From NCBI RefSeq assembly GCF_007673775.1, contig NZ_VEAF01000002.1, positions 559,968 through 623,967 on the forward strand: a stretch of 64,000 bases of DNA, read 5' to 3'. This document shows positions 56,302 to 64,000 of the stretch, in pieces. Numbering within the stretch: position 1 is the first letter of the stretch; each line of letters opens with the position of its first letter. The DNA is from Curtobacterium sp. 9128. GTDB taxonomy: Bacteria; Actinomycetota; Actinomycetes; Actinomycetales; Microbacteriaceae. Made by a program: the position numbers and the translations under genes. Under the pieces are notes generated by a model. It was not told the DNA's origin. It was given only the letters and a program-made list of their open reading frames with translations, and did no database searches.

Positions 56302-57764
56302 CCCACGACCTGCTCTCCCGCATCCCCACCGGCCTCTTCATCGACGGCGTCTGGCAGGACTCCTCCGACGGGGGCACCTTCGCCGTGCACGACCCGGCGA
56401 CCGGGGACGTACTCGCCCGGGTGGCCAGCGCCACCGCGGAGGACGGCATCCGCGCGCTCGACGCCGCGGACCGCGCCCGCGCCGGATGGGCCGCGACCGC
56501 GCCCCGGAAGCGCGCCGAACTCCTGCGTGCGGCGTTCGACCTGCTCCAGGAGCGCCGCGACGACGTCGCCCTGCTGATGTCCCTGGAGATGGGCAAGCCC
56601 CTCGCCGAGGCGAACGGCGAGGTCACCTACGGCGGCGAGTTCCTCCGGTGGTTCTCCGAGGAGGCCGTCCGCATCGGCGGCTCGTACGGCTCGAACCCCG
56701 AGGGCACCGGCCGGACGATCGTGTCGCACCGGCCCGTCGGCCCCGCCTACCTGATCACCCCGTGGAACTTCCCGCTCGCGATGGCGACGAGGAAGATCGC
56801 ACCGGCGCTCGCCGCGGGCTGCACCGTCGTCGTGAAGCCCGCCGAGCTCACCCCGCTGACGACCCTGCTGTTCGTCGACCTGCTCCGCGAGGTCGGCGTG
56901 CCGGACGGTGTCGTGAACGTCGTCCCGACGATCGACGCCGGCGCGGTGTCCGAGCCCGTGATCGCCGACCCGCGCCTCCGGAAGCTGTCCTTCACGGGCT
57001 CGACGCCCGTCGGCCGGAAGCTCCTCGCCCAGGCCGCTGGCAACGTCCTGCGGACGAGCATGGAGCTCGGCGGCAACGCCCCGTTCCTCGTGTTCGCCGA
57101 CGCCGACCTGGACGAGGCCGTCGAGGGGGCGCTCGCCGCGAAGTTCCGCAACACCGGCCAGGCGTGCACCGCCGCGAACCGGTTCCTCGTGCACGAGGAC
57201 GTCGCCGAGGCCTTCGCCGACCGGCTCACCGAGCGGGTCTCGGCGATGACCGTCGGCCCGGGGACCCAGGAGGGTGTCGCGATCGGTCCGCTCATCGACG
57301 ACCGCGCGGTCGCGAAGGCCGACCGCCTCGTCACCGAGGCCGTGGGCCGTGGCGCCGTCGTCCGCACCGGGGGGCACCCGATCGACGGCCCAGGGACGTT
57401 CTACGCGCCGACCGTGCTCACCGACGTGCAGCCCGGCAGCGCGATCCTCGACGAGGAGATCTTCGGCCCGGTGCTCGCGATCGCGACCTTCGCGACCGAG
57501 GACGAGGCGGTCGCGCGCGCGAACGACACCGAGTTCGGGCTCGTGGCCTACGCCTTCACCGAGGACCCGGCCCGCGGGCAGCGGCTGATGGAGCGGCTCG
57601 AGACCGGGATGCTCGGACTCAACACCGGCGTGGTGTCGAACGCGTCGGCTCCGTTCGGCGGCGTGAAGCAGTCCGGCATGGGTCGCGAGGGCGGTGCCGA
57701 GGGCATCCACGAGTACCTCGAGACGATGTACACGCTGACGCCGGACCCCTTCCGGCGGTCGTAG
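56298..57764 (+). CDS. gabD: Succinate-semialdehyde dehydrogenase
   Basis: A 488-residue aldehyde dehydrogenase. The cofactor region is LITPWNFPLAMATRKIAPAL, the glutamate motif is MELGGNAPFLVF and the catalytic cysteine lies in NTGQACTAANRF (Cys290). C-terminal EEIFGPVLAIATF and FGGVKQSGMGREGG fit GabD closely. It oxidises succinic semialdehyde to succinate with NAD(P). Coupled to gabT by a four-base overlap. A second related enzyme is encoded at 60874. Confidence 0.93.
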   Translation: MTHDLLSRIPTGLFIDGVWQDSSDGGTFAVHDPATGDVLARVASATAEDGIRALDAADRARAGWAATAPRKRAELLRAAFDLLQERRDDVALLMSLEMGKPLAEANGEVTYGGEFLRWFSEEAVRIGGSYGSNPEGTGRTIVSHRPVGPAYLITPWNFPLAMATRKIAPALAAGCTVVVKPAELTPLTTLLFVDLLREVGVPDGVVNVVPTIDAGAVSEPVIADPRLRKLSFTGSTPVGRKLLAQAAGNVLRTSMELGGNAPFLVFADADLDEAVEGALAAKFRNTGQACTAANRFLVHEDVAEAFADRLTERVSAMTVGPGTQEGVAIGPLIDDRAVAKADRLVTEAVGRGAVVRTGGHPIDGPGTFYAPTVLTDVQPGSAILDEEIFGPVLAIATFATEDEAVARANDTEFGLVAYAFTEDPARGQRLMERLETGMLGLNTGVVSNASAPFGGVKQSGMGREGGAEGIHEYLETMYTLTPDPFRRS

Positions 57765-57774
57765 GCGACGGGCG

Positions 57775-58293
57775 TCAGGGCCGGCGCATCTCCTGCGTCG
57801 GCCCGAGCGACCCCGCGTAGGGCTCGCCGAACGGGGTGAAGCCGACCTTCTCGTACGCCCGCACCGCCCGCGCGTTGCCGGTGTGCACCGACAGGCGCAG
57901 CGGTCCGCCCCACTCCCCGAGCGCGTCGAGGAGGGCGCCGAGCGTCCCGCTGCCCCGAGCCTCCGGCGCGACGTAGACCCCCACGACCGCGCAGCCGTCG
58001 ACGGGGACCTCGCGGCCCTCGTAGTCCTGGTCGCCGAGGTGCTCGCGGAGCCCCGTGGCGCTGCCGACCCAGGTACCGGAGGCGTCCTCGGCGACGACCT
58101 GACGCGCGGTCGCGGAGTCCACGGCGCCACCGGCGGCCCGGCCGCGCCAGAACGCGTCACCGTGTGCCGCCGTCTGTTCGACGGTGTCGACGAAGGCCAT
58201 CGCCGCGACCGGGTCGGCGACCGCGCGCACACGGAGGTCACGGACGCGCTCCCACTCGTCGGCGCGGATCGGACGGACGGTGTACCCCTGCAT
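57775..58293 (-). CDS. GNAT-family N-acetyltransferase
   Basis: A 172-residue protein starting MQGYTVRPIRADEWERVRDL, the usual GNAT opening. The acetyl-CoA loop region is VGVYVAPEARGSGTLGALLD, and NARAVRAYEKVGFTPFGEPY is the typical C-terminal part. The substrate is unknown. It converges on gabD with a 10-bp gap and shares the strand of the TetR gene upstream, 24 bases away, so the two may be co-transcribed. Confidence 0.88.
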   Translation of the reverse strand: MQGYTVRPIRADEWERVRDLRVRAVADPVAAMAFVDTVEQTAAHGDAFWRGRAAGGAVDSATARQVVAEDASGTWVGSATGLREHLGDQDYEGREVPVDGCAVVGVYVAPEARGSGTLGALLDALGEWGGPLRLSVHTGNARAVRAYEKVGFTPFGEPYAGSLGPTQEMRRP

Positions 58294-58317
58294 GACCGCA
58301 GTCTGCCAGAGCAGGGG

Positions 58318-58890
58318 TCAGACGAGGCGGGCGGCTGCCGATCGTGCTGCCGACGCCCATGGCCGAGCGGGATCGGCCTGGGCGCTCGCCATCGAGCCGT
58401 CGTAGAGCAGGCACAGCTGCAGTGCGGTGCCGGCCGGGTCGTCGACACCGGCCTCGGTCAGGAGCGACTCGAACAGGCCGCGGACCCAGTCCCGGTGCGC
58501 CAGCGTGACCTCGTGCGTGGGGTGGCCGGCGCCGTACTCGGCCTCGACGTTGATGAAGGGGCAGCCGCGGTACCCCGGCGCGACGAACCACTCGCCGAGC
58601 AGGTCGAACACGGCGAGCACGCGGTCGCGAGCAGTGGCGCCCCGGTTCGGGAGCTCGGCGGCGACGTGCTCCTGCCACGCGGTGCTCCGACCGCGCAGGT
58701 AGCCGATGACGAGCTCGTCCTTCGTCCGGAAGTGCGTGTAGAGGCTCGCCTTGGAGATGTCGGCCTCGTTCGCGACCTGGTCGACGCCGACGGCGTGGAT
58801 GCCCTGCTCGTAGAACAGCCGGTCCGCGGTGGCGACGGCGCGTTCGTAGGCGGGGCGTCGGCGGGGGCGGATCGGGCTGCTTGCGGGCAT
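58318..58890 (-). CDS. TetR-family transcriptional regulator
   Basis: A 190-residue protein. The N-terminal helix-turn-helix spans about 18-62 with ADRLFYEQGIHAVGVDQVA and ISKASLYTHFRTKDELVIGY. The C-terminal ligand domain resembles the TetR_C group found with SDR or oxidoreductase genes. It is divergent from the SDR gene, with palindromes in the 76-bp gap, so it very likely represses itself and that gene. Confidence 0.92.
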   Translation of the reverse strand: MPASSPIRPRRRPAYERAVATADRLFYEQGIHAVGVDQVANEADISKASLYTHFRTKDELVIGYLRGRSTAWQEHVAAELPNRGATARDRVLAVFDLLGEWFVAPGYRGCPFINVEAEYGAGHPTHEVTLAHRDWVRGLFESLLTEAGVDDPAGTALQLCLLYDGSMASAQADPARPWASAARSAAARLV

Positions 58891-58893
58891 GGT

Positions 58894-58951
58894 TTGACAT
58901 TACCGGACAGGTCGGTACAGTTACCAGCACCAAAACCGAACAGATCTGTTC
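58894..58951 (+). promoter_or_regulatory. Promoter and operators between tetR and the SDR gene
   Basis: A rightward promoter reads TTGACA (58894-58899), 16 bp, TACAGT (58916-58921). An inverted repeat TACCGGACAGGTCGGTA (58901-58917) fills its spacer, and a perfect palindrome GAACAGATCTGTTC lies at 58938-58951. Both share ACCGRACAGRTC, so both are likely TetR operators. Confidence 0.8.
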
Positions 58952-58966
58952 AGATAGGACGACGAC

Positions 58967-59701
58967 ATGACCACGACCGCTCTCATCACCGGCGCCACCA
59001 GCGGCATCGGCCGCGCAACGGCGGAGCGCCTCGGCGCCCGTGGCGTGCACGTCCTCGTCTCCGGGCGTGACGCCGGCCGTGGCGACGAGGTCGTCCAGGG
59101 CATCCGCGCCGCAGGCGGCACGGCCGACTTCCTGCCGGCCGACCTCCGCGACGCCGCGGGTGCCCAGGACCTCGCAGCCCGCGCCCTCGAGGTCGCCGGT
59201 GGCCGCATCGACGTCCTCGTCAACAGCGCGGGGATCTTCCCGTTCGGCCCGACCGCGGACACCACCGCCGAGGGCTTCGACGAGGTCGTCGCGATCAACG
59301 TCAAGGCGCCATACTTCCTCGTCGCGGCGCTCGCACCGGGGATGGCGGAGCGCGGCGAGGGCGCGATCGTCAACGTCACGACGATGGTCGCCGAGTTCGG
59401 TGCCGCCGGCATGGGCCTCTACGGCTCGAGCAAGGCCGCACTCGTCCTGCTCACGAAGTCGTGGGCGGCGGAGTTCGGCCCTTCGGGTGTCCGCGTCAAC
59501 GCCGTGAGCCCCGGCCCGACCCGCACCGAGGGCACCGCCGCGATGGGCGAGGCGCTCGACCAGCTCGCCGCCGGCGGCCCGGCGGGCCGGCCGGGGACCG
59601 CCGGCGAGGTCGCCGAGGCGATCGTGTTCCTCGCGACCGACGCGGCCTCCTTCGTGCACGGCGCGGTGCTGCCGGTCGACGGTGGCCGGATCGCGGTCTG
59701 A
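58967..59701 (+). CDS. Short-chain dehydrogenase/reductase
   Basis: A 244-residue classical SDR. The cofactor motif is TGATSGIGRATAERLG (from residue 8), the structural NSAG motif is in VLVNSAGIFPF, the catalytic YxxxK is in GLYGSSKAALVLL and the C-terminal VNAVSPGPTRTEG and HGAVLPVDGGRIAV are typical. An Arg/Asp-rich loop after the second strand (SGRDAGR) favours NADP. The substrate is unknown. Expression is probably relieved when the divergent TetR binds its ligand. Confidence 0.92.
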   Translation: MTTTALITGATSGIGRATAERLGARGVHVLVSGRDAGRGDEVVQGIRAAGGTADFLPADLRDAAGAQDLAARALEVAGGRIDVLVNSAGIFPFGPTADTTAEGFDEVVAINVKAPYFLVAALAPGMAERGEGAIVNVTTMVAEFGAAGMGLYGSSKAALVLLTKSWAAEFGPSGVRVNAVSPGPTRTEGTAAMGEALDQLAAGGPAGRPGTAGEVAEAIVFLATDAASFVHGAVLPVDGGRIAV

Positions 59702-59708
59702 CCGGACC

Positions 59709-59824
59709 CTGACGGACGGGAGGCGCGGTGCCAGCTTGCGCCGCGCCTCCCGTCCGGCGCGTGCGCGCCCCGGCGACAGGTGCACACGCGCCCGCCTGCG
59801 CACTCGTCGTTCCGGCGCGCAGGA
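59709..59824 (+). repeat. 116-bp direct repeat, copy 1 (terminator hairpin plus conserved tail)
   Basis: It matches 60733-60848 without gaps and with about seven mismatches by my count. The left part is a perfect 15-bp hairpin, GGACGGGAGGCGCGG (59714-59728) with CCGCGCCTCCCGTCC (59741-59755), which can terminate the SDR gene. The right part ends in CCTGCGCACTCGTCG. A partial inverted copy lies at 9233-9280. Confidence 0.9.
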
Positions 59825-59830
59825 TGCCCC

Positions 59831-59859
59831 TTGACCGAAGTGTAATGTATCACTACTTT
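59831..59859 (+). promoter_or_regulatory. AT-rich promoter-like element with inverted repeat AGTG-N8-CACT
   Basis: TTGACC (59831-59836) and TACTTT (59854-59859), 17 bp apart, flank AGTGTAATGTATCACT (59839-59854). This is the most AT-rich short stretch nearby and lies 48 to 76 bases before the start of the secreted protein. The inverted repeat may be a regulator site. Confidence 0.5.
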
Positions 59860-59906
59860 CGACGTACTCCGCAACGAGGCGGAGCAGCACTCGAGGGGAA
59901 ACACCA

Positions 59907-60509
59907 ATGCGCAAGAAATGGGTGATGTCGGTCTCGGCCGTCGTTCTGGCGACGAGTCTCGTTCTGGCGGCAGCGCCAGCGAATGCCGGCGAGGTCGTCT
60001 CGACGAACTCGACGTCCGGACAGGAAGTCGTCGAACACGTGTTGGCCGGTGTGGACCAGTCGACCAAGACCTTCGACGGCGCCGCTGCGATCGCAGCCGG
60101 CGCGACGCAGCAGGACATCGACGAGTTCGCGGCGGGGTACGTCGCAGCGGGTGGTTCTGCAACGAACGTCGTGATCCCGCAGCGCGCGGTCGATGAACTC
60201 CGCGGGTTGGCGGGAGACGTCCGAGCGTGTTCAGGACGGAACTCGGCGGACATCACCGGCTTGCAGGCCAACCTCTACCTCGATTCATGCAACGCGAACC
60301 GTATCGTTGCCGCACTCGGGGGAGGGGCGGGCGTCGCTGCTCTCGTCGGCATCATCACCGCTGCGACCGGGGTGGGGGGTGCAGCCGGAGGCATCGCGGC
60401 GGCCCTCCTCACGATCGGGACTGCGGCGGTCGCGTACTGCGCTGCGAACGGTCGGGGTATCGGTTTCCACGTGCTCGTCGTCGGTCCTCCGTGGTGCGCG
60501 TCGCAGTGA
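59907..60509 (+). CDS. Secreted Gly/Ala-rich protein of unknown function (bacteriocin-like C terminus)
   Basis: A 200-residue protein. A Sec signal peptide (MRKKWVMSVSAVVLATSLVL, then APANA as cleavage site) is followed by a helical pro-like part (30-120) and a hydrophobic Gly/Ala-rich C-terminal region (about 135-180) with glycine-zipper spacing. It ends in the unusual tail GIGFHVLVVGPPWCASQ. Four cysteines occur in the mature part. GAGGGGAAACACCA precedes the ATG. The last four bases overlap the start of a two-TM gene. I know no firm family. A secreted pore-forming or bacteriocin-type peptide precursor is a guess based on composition and the small neighbour. Confidence 0.7.
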   Translation: MRKKWVMSVSAVVLATSLVLAAAPANAGEVVSTNSTSGQEVVEHVLAGVDQSTKTFDGAAAIAAGATQQDIDEFAAGYVAAGGSATNVVIPQRAVDELRGLAGDVRACSGRNSADITGLQANLYLDSCNANRIVAALGGGAGVAALVGIITAATGVGGAAGGIAAALLTIGTAAVAYCAANGRGIGFHVLVVGPPWCASQ

Positions 60510-60736
60510 GGCATCCGGGAGGGCCCTCGAGACGGCTGATCCAGCTCGTCGCCCTGACGACGTCAGCGCTGCTGCTCGGAGCAGGACTCGCCCTGCTCGC
60601 CTGGTCGACGGCAGTGGTTGAGGGGTCCGAGCTGTGGCAGCGCACGATGGCTACGGGGACCGCGCTGGAGATCGCGGCGGCGATCGTCGGCATGATCGGG
60701 ACGATCGCAGTCCGGTCCGGCCGGAAGCGACGCTGA
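60506..60736 (+). CDS. Small two-TM protein coupled to the secreted protein
   Basis: A 76-residue protein if started at GTG 60506, which overlaps the preceding stop (GTGA); in-frame GTGs at 60491 and 60494 are alternatives. Two hydrophobic helices (about 13-33 and 52-67) are separated by a short polar loop, and the tail is basic (RSGRKRR). No ribosome-binding site is visible, so it depends on translational coupling. Size and topology fit immunity proteins that protect producers from membrane-active peptides; that is inference. Its stop codon is inside repeat copy 2. Confidence 0.55.
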   Translation: MRHPGGPSRRLIQLVALTTSALLLGAGLALLAWSTAVVEGSELWQRTMATGTALEIAAAIVGMIGTIAVRSGRKRR

Positions 60737-60848
60737 CGGACGGGAGGCTCGGTGCCAGCTGGTACCGCGCCTCCCGTCCGGCGTGTGCGCGCCCCGGCGA
60801 CAGGTGCACACGCGCCCGCCTGCGCACTCGTCGTCCCGGCGCTCAGGA
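60733..60848 (+). repeat. 116-bp direct repeat, copy 2
   Basis: This is the second copy of the repeat at 59709-59824. Its hairpin, GGACGGGAGGCTCGG (60738-60752) with CCGCGCCTCCCGTCC (60765-60779), has one mismatch and can terminate the small two-TM gene. The 908 bp between the two copies contain exactly the two-gene cassette. Confidence 0.9.
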
Positions 60849-60873
60849 GCGGCAGCAGCCGCTGACACGAGGG

Positions 60874-62271
60874 TCAGCCGATGCGGATCAGCTTCTTGTT
60901 GACGAACTCGTCGGCTCCCAGCCGGCCGAGCTCCCGACCGAACCCGCTGCCCTTCACACCGCCGAAGGGCAGCTCCGGGCTGTCCGCGCCGACGATGTTG
61001 ACGTAGACCATGCCCGCCTCGATGCGGTCGGCCACGCGGAGTGCCTGCTCCGGATCCGTGGTGAAGAGATACGACCCGAGGCCGTACGGGGTGTCGTTCG
61101 CCAGACGGATCGCGTCGTCCTCGTCGGCGACGCGGTGCACGACGGCGACGGGGCCGAAGAACTCCTCGCGGTAGGCGTCGTTCTGCCGCGTGACGCCGGT
61201 GAGCACGGTCGGGGTGAACGCGTTGCCGGAGCGCTCGCCGCCCGTGACGACGGTCGCTCCCTGGGCCACCGCCGCGGCGAGCTGCTGTTCGAGCCGGTCG
61301 GCGGCGGCCGTGGACGAGAGCGGACCGAGCTCGGCCCCCGGGACCGTCGGGTCGGTCGGCGCGACGGCGGCCATCGCCGTCGTGAACGCCGCGAGGAAGT
61401 CGTCGTACAGGTGGTCGACGACGAGGAAGCGCTTGGCGGCGTTGCAGACCTGGCCGTTGCCCTCGAGCCGGCTGGCCACGGCGGACTCGACCACGGCGTC
61501 GAGGTCGTCGGTCGAGAGCAGGATGAACGGGTCGGAGCCGCCGAGTTCGAGGACGACCTTGGTCAGGTTCCGGCCGGCGACCTCGGCCACGGCTGCCCCG
61601 GCTCGGGCGGACCCGGTCACGGAGACCCCGCGGACGCGCGGGTCCGCGATGACGTCGGCCGCCTGGTCGTTCGTCGCGAAGACGTTCGTGTACGCCCCCT
61701 CGGGGAAGCCGGCGTCGCGGAAGACGGCCTCGATGGCGAGGGCCGACTCCGGGCACTGCGGCGCGTGCTTCAGCAGGACGGTGTTGCCGATGAGCAGGTT
61801 CGGTCCGGCGAACCGGGCGATCTGGTACGCGGGGAAGTTCCACGGCATGATCCCGAGCAGCACGCCGACCGAGTCCTTGCGGATGAACGCACTGCCCGCG
61901 GAGCCCTCGGCCAGGGTGATCGGCTCGTCCACCAGGAACTCGCCGGCGTGCGCGGCGTGGTGGTCGTAGATGTCGGCACAGAAGTCGACCTCGCCGAGGG
62001 CCTGGTCGATCGGCTTCGCCATCTCGCGGACGATCGTGGCGGCGAGGTCCTCGCGGCGCTCGCGGTGGAGGTCGGCGACCCGGTGCAGCAGGGCGGCGCG
62101 GTCGGCGACGGTCGTCCCGCGCGACCACTCCGCGTGCGTGCGGTCGGCCGTCGTGATCGCCGATCGGAGCGCGTCGTCCGTGATCGTCGGGAAGGTGCGG
62201 AGCACCTCGCCGGTCGCCGGGTCGGTGACGGCGTAGACGGTGGTGTCCTGGGTGGTGCGGGTCTCGGTCAC
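60874..62271 (-). CDS. NAD(P)-dependent succinate-semialdehyde-type aldehyde dehydrogenase
   Basis: A 465-residue aldehyde dehydrogenase with GTG start and AGGAG just upstream. It shows GIMPWNFPAYQIARFAGPNL, the glutamate motif LELGGSDPFIL, the cysteine in GNGQVCNAAKRF and FGGVKGSGFGRELG near the end. Length and the LLKHAPQCPESALAIE region resemble the shorter SSADH forms (GabD1/YneI type). It is not linked to an aminotransferase. It may take aldehydes other than succinic semialdehyde. Confidence 0.9.
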   Translation of the reverse strand: MTETRTTQDTTVYAVTDPATGEVLRTFPTITDDALRSAITTADRTHAEWSRGTTVADRAALLHRVADLHRERREDLAATIVREMAKPIDQALGEVDFCADIYDHHAAHAGEFLVDEPITLAEGSAGSAFIRKDSVGVLLGIMPWNFPAYQIARFAGPNLLIGNTVLLKHAPQCPESALAIEAVFRDAGFPEGAYTNVFATNDQAADVIADPRVRGVSVTGSARAGAAVAEVAGRNLTKVVLELGGSDPFILLSTDDLDAVVESAVASRLEGNGQVCNAAKRFLVVDHLYDDFLAAFTTAMAAVAPTDPTVPGAELGPLSSTAAADRLEQQLAAAVAQGATVVTGGERSGNAFTPTVLTGVTRQNDAYREEFFGPVAVVHRVADEDDAIRLANDTPYGLGSYLFTTDPEQALRVADRIEAGMVYVNIVGADSPELPFGGVKGSGFGRELGRLGADEFVNKKLIRIG

Positions 62272-62444
62272 GGTGCTCCTGTCCCTGTTCGTCGGTCAGC
62301 TGCTCCACGGCACCGAGCACCGGCTGGTCCTCGTCGAAGCCGTCCGCCCCATCCTGCCGCACCGACGAACGTCGAGAACGCTCAGGTTCTGGGGGTGTGC
62401 CGGGGGACGGTCCCGAGCGGGTACTCCCTACGATCGGCACTGCC

Positions 62445-63554
62445 ATGCGTCCAGCACACCCGACCCGAGCCCTGACCGTCCTGGTCGTCGTCCTGTCGGT
62501 GCTCACCGTCGTGAATCTCGGCGCCTCGGGCATCTGGTGGCTTCGCACGGCGGGGTCGGGAGCCACCGCCGCACATGCGTCGCCGTCGGCGACCGCATCC
62601 GCGACCGCCGCGGCGCCGAGCGCCTCCGCCACGGCGACGGGACCGTCGGCCTCCGTAGACGGCATCCCCGCCCAGGAGGCTCCCGGCACGTCGGCAGCGC
62701 CGGCGACGGTGGACCTCGCCGCGAGCTGGAAGCCGCCGACGGACATGCCCACGGCCGGCCGGCTGTTGCGCGTGGACATCCCCGGGACGACATCGCACTT
62801 CCGGGCACGGGACGCGCTGCTCTGGCTCCCACCGGCGGCACTCACCGCTGACCCCCCGTCCCTGCCGGTCGTCGTGCTCATGTCCGGCCAGTCCAAGGGC
62901 GCCGGGCCCGAGGACCTCGCGAGCGCCGGTCACATCGAGGAGACGATGGACGCGCTGGCGACGCTCCACGAGGGCCTCGCACCGATCGTCGTCGTCCCCG
63001 ACCAGCTCGGGCCGGACTCCGGCAACCCGATGTGCGTCGACGGTCCGCTCGGGAACAGCCGCACCTACCTCGAGGACGACGTGCCGGCGTGGATCACGTC
63101 CCACCTGCGCGTGCAGACCGCCCCGTCGGCGTGGACCGTCGGGGGGTTCTCCCAGGGCGGCACCTGCGCGATCCAGCTCGGCGCGGGGGACCCGGGACGG
63201 TTCGGCAACCTCATCGACGTGTCTGGCGAGGACGGTCCGACCCTCGGCTCGACCGCGACGACCATCGCGAAGGGGTTCTCCGGCAACGCCGCCGCCTTCC
63301 GCCAGGCGCAGCCGGCAGCCCTGATGGCTGCCCACGCTCCCTACCGTGCGACCAACGCGTTCTTCGCGGCGGGCGGGGACGACCACTCGGCAGCGCCGGT
63401 GATGCCGGTGCAGGCGCAACGGGCGCGCACGGCCGGGATGCACGTCACCACCTGGGTGTTGCCCGGCGCCGGACACAGCTGGGGCACCGCTGCTCCGGCG
63501 ATCGCGGCCGGGCTGACGTGGCTCGTCCCGCTGGTCCACCTGTCGCCGTCCTGA
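62445..63554 (+). CDS. Exported esterase (alpha/beta hydrolase, esterase D/antigen 85-like)
   Basis: A 369-residue protein from the ATG at 62445. An N-terminal membrane anchor or signal (about 9-32) is followed by an Ala/Ser/Thr-rich linker (35-85). The hydrolase domain has the nucleophile elbow GGFSQGGTCAIQLG, a candidate acid in the GGDDHS segment and the histidine in GAGHSWGTAAP. The family includes mycolyltransferases and carboxylesterases that act on the cell surface. The substrate is unknown. It is divergent from the aldehyde dehydrogenase. Confidence 0.85.
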   Translation: MRPAHPTRALTVLVVVLSVLTVVNLGASGIWWLRTAGSGATAAHASPSATASATAAAPSASATATGPSASVDGIPAQEAPGTSAAPATVDLAASWKPPTDMPTAGRLLRVDIPGTTSHFRARDALLWLPPAALTADPPSLPVVVLMSGQSKGAGPEDLASAGHIEETMDALATLHEGLAPIVVVPDQLGPDSGNPMCVDGPLGNSRTYLEDDVPAWITSHLRVQTAPSAWTVGGFSQGGTCAIQLGAGDPGRFGNLIDVSGEDGPTLGSTATTIAKGFSGNAAAFRQAQPAALMAAHAPYRATNAFFAAGGDDHSAAPVMPVQAQRARTAGMHVTTWVLPGAGHSWGTAAPAIAAGLTWLVPLVHLSPS

Positions 63555-63772
63555 CCCGGAGGTCACGGAACGGTAACGGCAGCGAACCGGTCCAAACCGT
63601 TCTGGTGAGGGTGTCGAATCACTTGCACAGTCCGGGAAACACCCGGGGCGCTCACCAGCCGCAGTCAGCTGGTTCTCCACTCCCGTGCCGGGTCACCGGC
63701 GTGCTGGGGGTGTGGTCGGCGCGTCATCATTCACGCCGCGCCGAGCGCGACACAGCAAAGGAACGGTTCATC

Positions 63773-64000
63773 ATGCGTAAGTCCCTGAAGACCTCGATCA
63801 CCCTCGCCACGACCGGCGCCCTCGTCCTGGGCGGCGCGGCGTTCGGGGTGTCGGCTGCGAACGCGTCGACGCCGACCGTGCACACCGTCGCGTCGTCCTC
63901 CTCCAAGATCCCCGCCCCCGTCGCATCCGTGCCGGATGTGCTCGGTGGGAACACCTCCGTCGCGCTGGACAAGGGCTTCACCGACGCCCTCACCAGCCTG
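63773..64000 (+). CDS. Secreted protein, N-terminal part only
   Basis: The first 76 residues of a protein that runs past the window end. It has a clear Sec signal peptide (MRKSLKTSITLATTGALVLG, then AFGVSAANA), followed by a Ser/Val/Pro-rich segment. AAAGGAACG precedes the ATG at 63773. The signal peptide style is like that at 59907, but the mature parts are unrelated so far. The 218-bp spacer before it (63555-63772) shows no other gene. No function can be given. Confidence 0.7.
   Translation, partial: MRKSLKTSITLATTGALVLGGAAFGVSAANASTPTVHTVASSSSKIPAPVASVPDVLGGNTSVALDKGFTDALTSL

Noticed and set aside
55281..58448. 1055-codon minus-strand frame opposite gabT-gabD
   Set aside because: It runs through gabT, gabD, GNAT and part of tetR in a shadow frame; the plus-strand genes have all catalytic residues.

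Overview
The window is very GC-rich, with dense, mostly coupled genes and the classic actinobacterial replication-origin order (rsmG, jag, yidC, yidD, rnpA, rpmH, dnaA, dnaN, gnd, recF, dciA, gyrB, gyrA). It also carries crgA, the fhaA-fhaB-pstP-rodA-pbpA-pknA-pknB cell-wall kinase operon, a DUF6049/MurJ gene and actinobacterial WXG100 proteins. This points to an actinobacterium, most likely Microbacteriaceae and perhaps Curtobacterium-like. The genus is an inference from gene order and protein style, not from any search.

Layout. 1-8.5 kb (minus strand): a type VII secretion locus. Two tandem copies of a three-gene module (WXG100 protein, 101-aa helical partner, large membrane-associated protein) are followed by three unknown coupled genes and the 5' part of an EccC-type FtsK/SpoIIIE ATPase that leaves the window. 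8.7-9.2 kb: a small membrane protein. 9.4-11.2 kb: rpsF-ssb-rpsR-rplI. 11.3-18.4 kb: cca, then divergently a single ORF joining a DUF6049-like exported protein to MurJ, then trxB-trxA. 18.7-23.8 kb: aminotransferase, D-Ala-D-Ala ligase-like and YdcF-like genes, then parA-parB with five parS-type palindromes, two of them inside the ydcF-like gene. 23.8-26.9 kb: rsmG-jag-yidC-yidD-rnpA-rpmH. 27.4-38.5 kb: dnaA, oriC, dnaN, gnd, recF, dciA, gyrB, gyrA and a DUF3566 membrane protein.

38.6-42.7 kb: tRNA-Ile and tRNA-Ala, a 31-bp tandem-repeat region, a small membrane protein, peptidyl-prolyl isomerase, rhomboid protease, crgA and trpG/pabA. A cluster of DnaA-box-like sequences lies between two terminators near 41.5 kb. 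42.8-52.0 kb (minus strand): the Ser/Thr kinase and peptidoglycan operon. 52.0-64 kb: tRNA-Leu and accessory metabolism: epimerase, PucR regulator with a GABA aminotransferase/succinic-semialdehyde dehydrogenase pair, GNAT, a TetR/SDR divergent pair, a two-gene segment (secreted Gly-rich protein plus two-TM protein) between 116-bp direct repeats, a second succinic-semialdehyde-type dehydrogenase, an exported esterase and the start of a secreted protein.

How it works together: most of the window is core housekeeping (initiation, segregation, gyrase, membrane insertion, wall synthesis and its phosphorylation control). The parts with real novelty potential are the duplicated type VII module, the DUF6049-MurJ fusion, the DnaA-box cluster outside oriC and the repeat-flanked small-protein cassette.
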